DNA of 5,541 bases from Clostridiales bacterium (GCA_003517845.1 DOZU01000114.1:1-5541); one strand, 5' to 3'; counted from the stretch's first letter, positions 1-5,541 are shown. Numbers and translations: made by a program. The notes: generated from the letters alone by a model not told the origin.

Positions 1-239
1 AGTGGGACGAGGTGCTGGGGCTGGACCTCGCCGCCGCCGCCGGCCAGCGCGATCCGGCGGCCCGGAAGCTGCCGGGGGAGGTGCTGGCCCTCGTCGAGCA
101 ACGACGCGCCGCCCGCTCGGAACGGGAGTGGGACCGCGCGGACGCCTTGCGGCAACAGATAGCCTCCCTGGGCTACACGGTGGAGGATGGGCCCACCGGG
201 CCCAGGGTGCGCCGGATCAGGGCTAGCGCGCCTTCCTGA
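1..239 (+). CDS. cysS: Cysteinyl-tRNA synthetase, C-terminal end (5' part outside window)
   Basis: The reading frame is open from the left edge (first whole codon at 3) to TGA at 237-239 and shows the last 78 residues. Cysteinyl-tRNA synthetase charges tRNA-Cys with cysteine in the cytoplasm. The visible part starts with WDEVLGLDL, the linker after the DALR domain. It continues with a helical segment containing LVEQRRAARSEREWDRADALRQQ, close to the family pattern of R-x-x-AR-x-x-x-x-(W/F)-x-x-AD-x-(I/L)R, then GYTVEDGPTGPRVRR, matching the usual GI-x-(L/V)ED-x-x-x-G-x-x-x-R ending. The HIGH and KMSKS motifs lie upstream of the window and cannot be checked. The tail length looks normal. The next gene begins 14 bases downstream with its ribosome binding site touching this stop codon and no terminator between them, so the two are probably co-transcribed. 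Confidence 0.93.
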   Translation, partial: WDEVLGLDLAAAAGQRDPAARKLPGEVLALVEQRRAARSEREWDRADALRQQIASLGYTVEDGPTGPRVRRIRASAPS

Positions 240-244
240 GGAGG
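238..244 (+). promoter_or_regulatory. Shine-Dalgarno site of the membrane protein gene
   Basis: GAGGAGG lies 9 bases before the ATG at 254 and overlaps the TGA of cysS by two bases. This supports 254 as the start and suggests that ribosomes finishing cysS help initiate the next gene. Confidence 0.75.
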
Positions 245-253
245 GATCCGCCC

Positions 254-1705
254 ATGCGCGGTCGCCTGCCCCCTCGGCGCTGGGGCTTCCGGCCTTCCGG
301 CTGGGTCTATTGCCTGCTCGGACTGATCATCGGGGCCGCCCTGTCCCGCCCCATGCCCCTGATCCCCATGGCTGCGGGCCGGCCCGTGCTGGGGGAGCAG
401 CACATCCGCAGGCCGCCGCTGCCGGAAGGCGCCGCCAACTGGCAAGTGGCGGGGACCGGCCCCCTGGCGCAGGAGTACCTGCTGGTGACGGCGGCGCCCG
501 GTCCGGCTGCCGTCCTGCTCCCCGCGCTTCATCAGGTCATGGCCGCCGCCGCTCCGGGCCGCAGCTTCATGCTAGCGATAGTCCAGGGAAACGATTTGCC
601 CGACCTTCCCGTGGCCGTGCACGTGCATCTCGATTACCGGGAAGGCGATAGGGTCGAGTTCTCGGTGAGATCGGCCGCCGGCGGCGCCCTTCCGGTGTGG
701 CTGCACCAGGTGGCGCGGGAGGCATTGCTGGCCGAAGCGGTCCCCATCCGCGAGGGATTGGCGGCGGAGTTCGGGCGGCTATCGCGGTCGCGAGCGCGAG
801 CCGGCCTCCCGCCGGCGGTAACCTTGCAGGGAGTGGGTCTCGATGATATCGACCTCCTGAGCCTTGGTCAGGCGGCCGAACGGCTCCTGATCGCGCTGGA
901 CGGGTTGCCGTCGTTGCCCGAGCCCCGTTGGTGGGCGGCGGGCCGAAGCGCCTCGCTGTATCTGGCCGCCGGCGGGCGATATGCGCCGGCGCCGGTCCTG
1001 TGGATGATCCAGTTGATCTGGCTCATCCCGCTGGCGGCGGCGGTTGCCAGGAGCAGGCGGTCGGTCCCGCACCAGAGAGTCTACCTCTTGGCCGAAGACG
1101 CTGCCATACTGAAGGCGGTCCACGACCACCGCTTGCGCCAGGGAAGGATCCCGTCGCTTCCCGGCCGAAGGCGGGCTCGACGCCATCGGCGACCCGGTGA
1201 CGGTCTATTACCGGCGATGTCCCGGGAGGCGGCGATCGGTCTACTCGCCGCCGGCGGGCTGCTGCTCGCCGCCGGCGTATCCCGGGGCTCGCCGGCCATC
1301 GCTGCGGCCGGGTTGCTCGCCGTACCCATCGCCTGGCTGGTAAATCAGCTGGCCGGCAGGGGGGGACTGGATTGGCCCCAGCGCCATCGGGGCTTACAGG
1401 CACTGCTGGCGCTGGCCGCAATCACCTTGACGGGCTGGACGGGAGGGCACCCCTTCAGCCTGCTAGCGCTGCTGCCCGCTTTACTGGCATGGCCCGCCCT
1501 GGCTCCGGCTCAGCGCGCGCGCAACTGCGTGCTCGCGGGGACCGGCGCCGCCGGCGGCATGGTCCTGGCCGGGATGAACTGGCCCGAGGCTCTGGGGGGG
1601 CCGGCGGCGCCCGCCTTGCTGATCGTCGCCTCGCTGGCTGCCGTCGCTTTCCGCCTGGCGCTCGCCGGCCATGTTGAGGGCGGCGGGGAGCGATGGTACC
1701 CATGA
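254..1705 (+). CDS. Polytopic membrane protein, possibly Gaa1-like (degenerate M28 fold)
   Basis: 483 residues; no firm family assignment. Directly visible: a hydrophobic helix at about 17-31, an extracytoplasmic-looking domain at about 35-240, a helix at about 246-265, a very basic loop at about 304-315, then five or six hydrophobic segments at about 324-341, 347-367, 380-394, 401-418, 425-441 and 451-472. This layout of one N-terminal helix, a soluble domain and a C-terminal helix bundle is that of the GPI-transamidase subunit Gaa1. Short stretches fall in the same order as in Gaa1 as I recall it: a strand ending FMLAIVQGNDL, a VAVHVHLDY strand followed by GGALP, a PPAVTLQG strand before a DLLSLGQAAERLL helix, and an aromatic SLYLAAGGRY segment entering the membrane. 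No clear M28 zinc-ligand set is present, so catalysis is doubtful. Bacteria have no GPI anchoring, so the substrate is unknown. It is coupled by an ATGA overlap to the ceramidase-like gene. Codon third positions suggest a local frame anomaly around residues 302-321. The gene call is strong; the family is tentative. Confidence 0.85.
   Translation: MRGRLPPRRWGFRPSGWVYCLLGLIIGAALSRPMPLIPMAAGRPVLGEQHIRRPPLPEGAANWQVAGTGPLAQEYLLVTAAPGPAAVLLPALHQVMAAAAPGRSFMLAIVQGNDLPDLPVAVHVHLDYREGDRVEFSVRSAAGGALPVWLHQVAREALLAEAVPIREGLAAEFGRLSRSRARAGLPPAVTLQGVGLDDIDLLSLGQAAERLLIALDGLPSLPEPRWWAAGRSASLYLAAGGRYAPAPVLWMIQLIWLIPLAAAVARSRRSVPHQRVYLLAEDAAILKAVHDHRLRQGRIPSLPGRRRARRHRRPGDGLLPAMSREAAIGLLAAGGLLLAAGVSRGSPAIAAAGLLAVPIAWLVNQLAGRGGLDWPQRHRGLQALLALAAITLTGWTGGHPFSLLALLPALLAWPALAPAQRARNCVLAGTGAAGGMVLAGMNWPEALGGPAAPALLIVASLAAVAFRLALAGHVEGGGERWYP
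1685..1690 (+). promoter_or_regulatory. Ribosome binding site of the ceramidase-like gene
   Basis: GGGGAG lies 11 bases before the ATG at 1702 but only 2 bases before the alternative ATG at 1693. This favours 1702. A second purine run, GAGGG at 1676-1680, lies 12 bases before 1693 and keeps the earlier start possible. Confidence 0.5.
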
Positions 1706-3120
1706 AGCGGATTGCCCTGGCGGCCGTGGGCGCATTGCTGCTGCTGGCCGCTCAGGCCGGGGCGGCCGCCGCCCAGCAGGAGTTGTTGGCCGGCGCGGCG
1801 CGCCGGCCGATCACCCCGGAGGGGCGGGTCTGGCTGGCCGGTCACGGGCTGGGGCCTTTCCGCCGCAGCCGGGGCGTGGCCCATGAGCTGTACGTCCGCG
1901 CCCTGGCCCTGACGCAAGGCGAACGCACCTTGGTGCTCGTATCCGCCGACCTGCTGGGGTTGTTCCGGGAAGAGGTGCGAGCCATCGAGACCCTCCTCGC
2001 CGCCCGCCGGCCGCGCGGGGGAGAGAGCATCCCGGCCGTCATCCTCGCCGCCACCCATACCCACTCCGGACCGGATACCCTGGGGTTTTGGGGTGGTTGG
2101 GACCGGGCCGAACGCGATCGGTTCCGCGAACAAGTGTTGGCCGCGATTGAAGAGGCGCTGGCTGCGCGGCGCCCGGCCACGCTCTCCAGGGCCGTGATAC
2201 GCGTCCCAACGCGGACCCGGAACCGGCGCGATCCCGCCCGCCGCGATGAGCAGTATGCGGTCGCCCTGCGCCTTCAGGGCAGGGAGGGGGGCGTCCTGGC
2301 CACGCTGGTGGGCTTTGCCGCTCACCCCACGCTGCTCGGCAGCGATAACCGCCTGATCGGCCCCGACTTTCCCGGCTATCTGGTGGCCAGGATCGAGGCC
2401 CGTTCCGGCGGCGTGGCCCTCTACGTCACGGGTGCGGCCGGCGATATCGCGCCGCTTAGCCCCCAGGGCAGGGGGGACGAGGCGGCCCGGATCTACGGCG
2501 AAACCTTGGCCGACCTGGTCGAGGCTGCGCTCAGCGTGGCCCGGCCCGACCCGGGTGTTCCCGGGCTGGACTTCCGCCGGCGCGAGATAGAACTCCCGGT
2601 CACCAATTGGCCGGTGCTGCTCGCGTCCGAACTGGGACTGGCCGGGAGGCGGATCGCCGGGGGCACGATCGAGGCCGAGGTGTGGGCGGTCCGGTTGGGA
2701 GAGGCGTACTTGCTCGCCCTGCCCGGTGAGCCGCTGGCCGGGACCGGCCGTCACTTGCGGCAGGGGCTCGACCCCGCAACCACCGTGGTGATCGGCCTGG
2801 CGAACGACGCCCTCGGCTACCTGATAGCGCGGGACGAATGGCGCCCGCAGGGGTACGAGGACCGGCTGGCTTTGTCCCCGCTTGCCGGCGACCTGGTGAC
2901 GGACGCCGCGCTGGCTCTCGGACTGGAACTGGCGGGGCGCCCGCCTCCCGCACCGCGCACCGATGCCGCGGACCTGGCCCGGGCGATGCGGGTGGCGCGC
3001 CAGCTGCAGACCGCCGTCCGCCTGGCGATCATGGCCGCCCTCCTCACCGTCCTCCTGGGCATGGCGGCCATCGTGGCGACCGCTCGTTCAGCCCGGAGGG
3101 CTCCGGCCGGCGACGGCTAG
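1702..3120 (+). CDS. Neutral/alkaline ceramidase N-terminal-domain protein, exported and membrane-anchored
   Basis: 472 residues from ATG 1702, which forms ATGA with the upstream stop; ATG 1693 would add three residues. Residues 1-25 are a signal peptide (MKR, an Ala/Leu core, then AAAAQQ). The body matches the catalytic domain of non-lysosomal neutral/alkaline ceramidases, zinc amidases that split the N-acyl bond of ceramide. Visible landmarks are LLAGAARRPITP at the mature N-terminus, LVLVSADLLG with D83, THTHSGPD with H119 and H121, GFAAHP with H208, GAAGDIAP at 244-251, ALPGEP with E343, and NDALGY with Y373. One THTH His, H208, E343 and Y373 fit the zinc ligands known for the Pseudomonas enzyme. 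The proposed nucleophile Ser of that enzyme falls in the GDIAP motif, where this protein has Ala250, so true ceramidase activity is uncertain. The usual C-terminal Ig-like domain is missing (the Pseudomonas enzyme is about 670 residues). Instead there is one membrane helix at about 438-461 and a basic tail, predicting an outer-face enzyme with a C-terminal anchor. The fold is sure; the substrate is not. Confidence 0.92.
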   Translation: MKRIALAAVGALLLLAAQAGAAAAQQELLAGAARRPITPEGRVWLAGHGLGPFRRSRGVAHELYVRALALTQGERTLVLVSADLLGLFREEVRAIETLLAARRPRGGESIPAVILAATHTHSGPDTLGFWGGWDRAERDRFREQVLAAIEEALAARRPATLSRAVIRVPTRTRNRRDPARRDEQYAVALRLQGREGGVLATLVGFAAHPTLLGSDNRLIGPDFPGYLVARIEARSGGVALYVTGAAGDIAPLSPQGRGDEAARIYGETLADLVEAALSVARPDPGVPGLDFRRREIELPVTNWPVLLASELGLAGRRIAGGTIEAEVWAVRLGEAYLLALPGEPLAGTGRHLRQGLDPATTVVIGLANDALGYLIARDEWRPQGYEDRLALSPLAGDLVTDAALALGLELAGRPPPAPRTDAADLARAMRVARQLQTAVRLAIMAALLTVLLGMAAIVATARSARRAPAGDG

Positions 3121-3383
3121 TCCGAGGCGGCCTTGCCCTCCGGCGGCTTCGGCGCTGCCTCAGCCACCGATTCCCCGGAGGCAGCTTCGGTTGGGGGGGA
3201 GGATCCTCGCCGGTAATCGTTGACGTGGAAGCCGGGTCCGCGGAAGATCACGGTCAGCTGGCGGGGGATACGCCGGCATACGGGGCCATCACATCGCGGA
3301 CACCGCTGCAGGGCGCTCTCGGTGATGCTCTGGTAATGCTCGAAACTCCCGCACGTCTCACAGGCATACTCGTAAGTGGGCAT
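3117..3383 (-). CDS. FmdB-family zinc-ribbon protein
   Basis: 88 residues. MPTYEYACETCG with C8 and C11, then CPRC with C28 and C31, form the four-cysteine zinc ribbon of the FmdB family (putative regulatory protein). The family's GPGF-x-V-x-DYR element is present as RGPGFHVNDYR at 48-58. The remaining 30 residues are a low-complexity Ala/Pro/Ser/Glu tail, usual for the family. The founding FmdB was proposed as a regulator of an amide-degradation operon in Methylophilus, but most bacterial members have no proven role, so no specific target is claimed. The start is fixed by a strong ribosome binding site and fits the conserved MP-x-Y-E-Y N-terminus. The gene appears to have its own promoter. 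Its TAG stop shares a CTAG palindrome with the stop of the convergent ceramidase-like gene. Length is typical for the family. Confidence 0.92.
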   Translation of the reverse strand: MPTYEYACETCGSFEHYQSITESALQRCPRCDGPVCRRIPRQLTVIFRGPGFHVNDYRRGSSPPTEAASGESVAEAAPKPPEGKAASD

Positions 3384-3387
3384 GGAA

Positions 3388-3394
3388 CCACCTC
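3388..3394 (-). promoter_or_regulatory. Shine-Dalgarno site of the zinc-ribbon gene
   Basis: On the minus strand GAGGTGG lies 4 bases before the ATG at 3383. This is a strong match and supports that start. Confidence 0.8.
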
Positions 3395-3415
3395 AGGCAT
3401 TCATGATACAACTTC

Positions 3416-3445
3416 TATATATAGTGTCCGCCCGCCTTCCGTCAA
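3416..3445 (-). promoter_or_regulatory. Sigma-70-type promoter for the zinc-ribbon gene
   Basis: On the minus strand TTGACG (3445-3440) is followed after 16 bases by TATATA (3423-3418). A second TATATA register (3421-3416) gives an 18-base spacer. The -35 box matches consensus at five of six positions. The -10 box sits in the only marked AT-rich island of the window. Transcription would start near 3409-3412, giving a leader of about 25-30 bases before the ATG at 3383. The -35 box includes the TGA stop codon (3444-3442) of the upstream transporter gene. Confidence 0.65.
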
Positions 3446-4887
3446 GGGTGCGCGCTCGCTCCCGGGGGGATACGCATGCGTACCTGCGGGCGAAATGGCG
3501 CAAGCATCCTGCGCATGATGGAAGCCGGTCGTGACCAGTTGAAGCCGCCACCCATCCCGACGAGGATGGAGGCTTCAAGCGCGCCGCCCGCGAGCTGAGC
3601 CAGGGGGCCGATGGACGCCCCCAGCCCTGGAGCCGTGAAGACCAAGATGGCGGCTACCACCGCCAGTCCACCCACATTGGCCATACGGGCCAGGCCGGTC
3701 AATCGCGTCTGACCCTGTTGCAGCAATTTCCCCGCGTGGTAGTCCACGGCGGTCAGGACCAGCGGCAGGAACACCAGGAGCTGCAGGGCCCGGAGCGTGG
3801 GTGCAACCAGCTCTCGCGGTACGCCGAGCGCGCGGGTGATCAACCACGGGCCAATTGGCGACCAGCTGAGGGAGGCCAGGATCAGGCAGTTGACCAACGC
3901 GAAACCTACGGCGAAACGACGCAGGACGAGACGGGCCGCGGGATCACCGTGGTAGACCATGACGGTCTGGTGTATGTTTTGGCAAGGAGCCAGCACGATC
4001 CAGGCCAATGCGGACGCTACCGCGAAGGCCGCCAGTTCCGGCGCGGCCGCGGGGATGCGGGCCAGGGCGGAGTTGATGATCGGTTTGCCCAGGCTGGCCA
4101 TAAGCCCGGCCACCATTAGCGGAGCATAGAACCCTAGCGTCCAGCGGTATCCCATGATGCCCGGCTGGTCCCAGTCGCCGCCCCGAACCGGCCTGATGCG
4201 CAAGGCCATCATGCTGACGAGACCTTCCGTGCCCATTCCCGCCAGGAAGATCACGGCGCCGACCACGGCACCATCCAACCAGCGATGGGTCGTGATCGCC
4301 CAGGCCAGGGCGGCCATCACCGCTACTCGCGCCGCCATGCCCCAGGTGATGAACAAGGTCGCCCGGTTACGGGTCAGGAGTCCCTGGTAAAGTCCGCGTA
4401 CGGCCGAGGTCACGGGCATCAGCATGAGCACCCGAAAGGCGGGCAATACGTGGGCTATCAGGGCTTCCGGGGCGCCGAAGAAGTCGCCGAAGATGACCGG
4501 GCCGAGCGGCGTGTACGCAATCAACGCCGCCATGGCCAGACACGCCGCGGCAACCCAACCGGTGATTCGCCGGATCAGCCGGAAACGGGCCGCGCTGGTG
4601 GCAAGGGCGATGGTAACCTGGCGCATCACCATGACCGGCGACTCGACGATGACCGCCATGCTCAGGGCGAGGGCGTGGGCGGCGAGGAAGGTTTGCGGCT
4701 GGCTGGTACGGGCCAGCGCGGCGTTGACCACGGAGTGGGTGAACATCATCATCATCGATGCCGCCGCCAGGGGCAAGAAGAAACGCAGTAAGTCCCTCAT
4801 TCCCGTCGCCGGCAAGGTCGAGGGCGCCGGGCGGCCCTGGGGGGCGGTGGCGAGTTGCTCAGGATCAACGACCAACTTCCCGTTCAT
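3442..4887 (-). CDS. MATE/MOP-superfamily transporter, ANKH (progressive ankylosis)-like
   Basis: 481 residues with about 12 hydrophobic helices: near 34-57, 68-92, 108-126, 147-165, 180-200, 206-228, 249-270, 286-305, 326-343, 364-385, 401-418 and 427-445. The two halves carry the same signature: FFLPL...VVNAALAR at 36-60 and FYAPL...IINSALAR at 253-277. This is the twofold repeat expected of the MATE/MurJ/Wzx/ANKH superfamily. The PL...(V/I)(V/I)N-x-x-(L/V)(A/S)R pattern at the start of the second half, and a later FLPLVLTAVDYHAGKLLQ segment, recall the ANKH family better than NorM-type MATE pumps. This comparison is from memory. ANKH in animals moves pyrophosphate, citrate or nucleotides out of cells; bacterial members have no settled substrate. 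The soluble N-terminus (1-30) and C-terminus (449-481) are short and basic or polar. The start is fixed by GGGAGGT six bases upstream. It follows thiI by 30 bases and is probably co-transcribed, although a functional link to tRNA thiolation is not obvious. Confidence 0.9.
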   Translation of the reverse strand: MNGKLVVDPEQLATAPQGRPAPSTLPATGMRDLLRFFLPLAAASMMMMFTHSVVNAALARTSQPQTFLAAHALALSMAVIVESPVMVMRQVTIALATSAARFRLIRRITGWVAAACLAMAALIAYTPLGPVIFGDFFGAPEALIAHVLPAFRVLMLMPVTSAVRGLYQGLLTRNRATLFITWGMAARVAVMAALAWAITTHRWLDGAVVGAVIFLAGMGTEGLVSMMALRIRPVRGGDWDQPGIMGYRWTLGFYAPLMVAGLMASLGKPIINSALARIPAAAPELAAFAVASALAWIVLAPCQNIHQTVMVYHGDPAARLVLRRFAVGFALVNCLILASLSWSPIGPWLITRALGVPRELVAPTLRALQLLVFLPLVLTAVDYHAGKLLQQGQTRLTGLARMANVGGLAVVAAILVFTAPGLGASIGPLAQLAGGALEASILVGMGGGFNWSRPASIMRRMLAPFRPQVRMRIPPGASAHP

Positions 4888-4893
4888 TGATGG

Positions 4894-4900
4894 ACCTCCC
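4894..4900 (-). promoter_or_regulatory. Shine-Dalgarno site of the ANKH-like transporter gene
   Basis: On the minus strand GGGAGGT lies 6 bases before the ATG at 4887. It decides for 4887 over the internal Met codon at residue 30, which would trim the polar N-terminus. Confidence 0.8.
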
Positions 4901-4917
4901 TGGCCTCGGGGAACGTC

Positions 4918-5541
4918 TCAAGATGGCGGGGCGGCGGAGGTCAGTTGCAGGGTCTCCCGGCCTGCCAGCGCTCCTTCGACGAGATCGCTGTAGTTCAACC
5001 GAGACTCGGCTCGCTCCACGCCGGCGAGGGTCGGGCGGGTGGCCGGATGACGGGGTAGGAACAACGAACAGCAGTCGGGATAGGGCCGCGCCGATATGTC
5101 GAAAGTGCCGATCTTGCGAGCCAGGTCGATGATTTCCGTCTTGTCCAATCCGACCAACGGGCGCAGCACCAGGAGATCGGTGGCGCGCCCGATGACCGAC
5201 AAGCTTGCCAGGGTTTGACTGGCCACCTGGCCGAGGTTTTCGCCCGTCACCAGCGCATGGGCGTTTACCCGGCCGGCCAATGCCTGGGCCATCCGGAACA
5301 TCATCCGCCGCATCAGGGTGACCCCCAACTCCTCGGGGCAAGCGTTCCGGATGGCCCGCTGAGTTTCCGTGAAGGGCAGCAAGTGCAAGGTGAGACTGCC
5401 GCCCGCCCAGGGGGACAGGGCGCGAGCCAGGTCCACCGCCTTCTCCTGGGCCCGTTCCGAGGTGAAGGGGAAGCTCTGAAAGTGCACGGCTTCGAGTTCG
5501 AGCCCTCGCTTCAAGCTCATCCACCCGGCCGCCGGGCTGTC
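4918..5541 (-). CDS. thiI: tRNA 4-thiouridine synthetase ThiI, C-terminal part (5' part outside window)
   Basis: The frame is open from the right edge to TGA at 4920-4918, about 207 residues. ThiI adenylates U8 of tRNA with ATP and transfers sulfur to make 4-thiouridine; in many bacteria it also helps make the thiazole of thiamin. The first visible residues, DSPAAGWMSLKRG, are the end of the PP-loop (SGG-x-DSP) ATP-binding motif, so the reading frame continues beyond the internal ATG at 5520 and that ATG is not the start. Other ThiI landmarks are VHFQSFPFTS, LVTGENLGQVASQTL (visible residues 97-111), PLVGLDKTEII, and YPDCCSLFLPRHPATRP. The Cys pair, encoded at 5068-5073, includes the position of the essential sulfur-carrying Cys344 of E. 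coli ThiI. The protein ends about 49 residues after that pair, so there is no rhodanese domain. This is the Bacillus-type form, which depends on a separate cysteine desulfurase for sulfur. The N-terminal THUMP region lies outside the window. Confidence 0.96.
   Translation of the reverse strand, partial: DSPAAGWMSLKRGLELEAVHFQSFPFTSERAQEKAVDLARALSPWAGGSLTLHLLPFTETQRAIRNACPEELGVTLMRRMMFRMAQALAGRVNAHALVTGENLGQVASQTLASLSVIGRATDLLVLRPLVGLDKTEIIDLARKIGTFDISARPYPDCCSLFLPRHPATRPTLAGVERAESRLNYSDLVEGALAGRETLQLTSAAPPS

Noticed and set aside
1245..1277. Direct repeat of TCGCCGCCGGCG within the membrane protein gene
   Set aside because: It encodes a repeated Leu-Ala-Ala-Gly stretch in a hydrophobic helix and is expected from GC-rich Ala/Gly codons.
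1510..2754. Long minus-strand open frame of 414 codons opposite the membrane protein and the ceramidase-like gene
   Set aside because: Its translation is Gly/Arg/Pro/Gln-rich with no recognisable domain and it lies opposite well-supported genes. Long antisense frames are common in GC-rich DNA.
3121..3180. GC-rich inverted segments near the convergent gene ends as a possible terminator
   Set aside because: I could not find a convincing hairpin followed by a T-run on either strand, so no terminator is called.
3393..3404. A three-codon minus-strand reading frame (ATG AAT GCC TGA) just ahead of the zinc-ribbon gene, with its stop overlapping that gene's Shine-Dalgarno site
   Set aside because: It could act as a tiny leader, but it has no ribosome binding site of its own and short frames like this arise by chance.
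2838..3518. Plus-strand open frame of 226 codons spanning the convergent junction and the antisense strand of the zinc-ribbon gene
   Set aside because: It is low-complexity, shows no domain, and overlaps three well-supported genes.
4744..4755. Four tandem CAT triplets (Met-Met-Met-Met in the first transporter helix)
   Set aside because: Too short to call a variable repeat, and a Met-rich membrane helix is unremarkable.
4918..5520. Reading thiI as a complete 200-residue gene starting at the ATG at 5520
   Set aside because: The frame stays open to the window edge and those codons encode the end of the PP-loop motif (DSPAAGW), so the gene continues outside the window.

Overview
This is a densely coding, visibly GC-rich bacterial window, probably chromosomal. 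It holds six protein genes, two of them cut by the window edges. No stretch of more than about 60 bases lacks a gene. I see no RNA gene, mobile element, CRISPR array or phage-like gene. The single-domain ThiI (no rhodanese tail, with a DCCSLF motif) and the cysS context suggest a high-GC Bacillota-like lineage, for example Limnochordia- or Symbiobacterium-like. This placement is a low-confidence inference and other high-GC phyla are possible.

The left half runs on the plus strand as one apparent transcription unit: the 3' end of cysS (1-239), a polytopic membrane protein (254-1705), and a secreted, membrane-anchored protein of the neutral-ceramidase fold (1702-3120). Gaps are 14 bases and then an ATGA start/stop overlap. 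The membrane protein has one N-terminal helix, an extracytoplasmic domain of about 210 residues and a C-terminal helix bundle. In layout, and in several short stretches, it recalls the eukaryotic GPI-transamidase subunit Gaa1, a degenerate M28-peptidase fold. That resemblance is judged from memory and is an inference. The next gene keeps the putative zinc ligands of neutral ceramidase but has Ala where the catalytic Ser should be. Together they form a translationally coupled pair that acts at the outer face of the membrane on an unknown substrate.

The right half runs on the minus strand: the 3' part of thiI (4918-5541), a 12-helix transporter of the MATE/MOP type that most resembles the ANKH (progressive ankylosis) family (3442-4887), and a small FmdB-type zinc-ribbon protein (3117-3383). 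thiI and the transporter are 30 bases apart and look co-transcribed. The zinc-ribbon gene appears to have its own sigma-70-type promoter, whose -35 box overlaps the transporter's stop codon.

The two halves converge at 3117-3120, where one CTAG palindrome supplies the TAG stop for both the ceramidase-like gene and the zinc-ribbon gene. There is no room for an intergenic terminator.

The main points to check are the Gaa1-like/ceramidase-like pair, a local reading-frame anomaly in the membrane protein near 1158-1217, the missing nucleophile in the ceramidase-like protein, and the shared palindromic stop.
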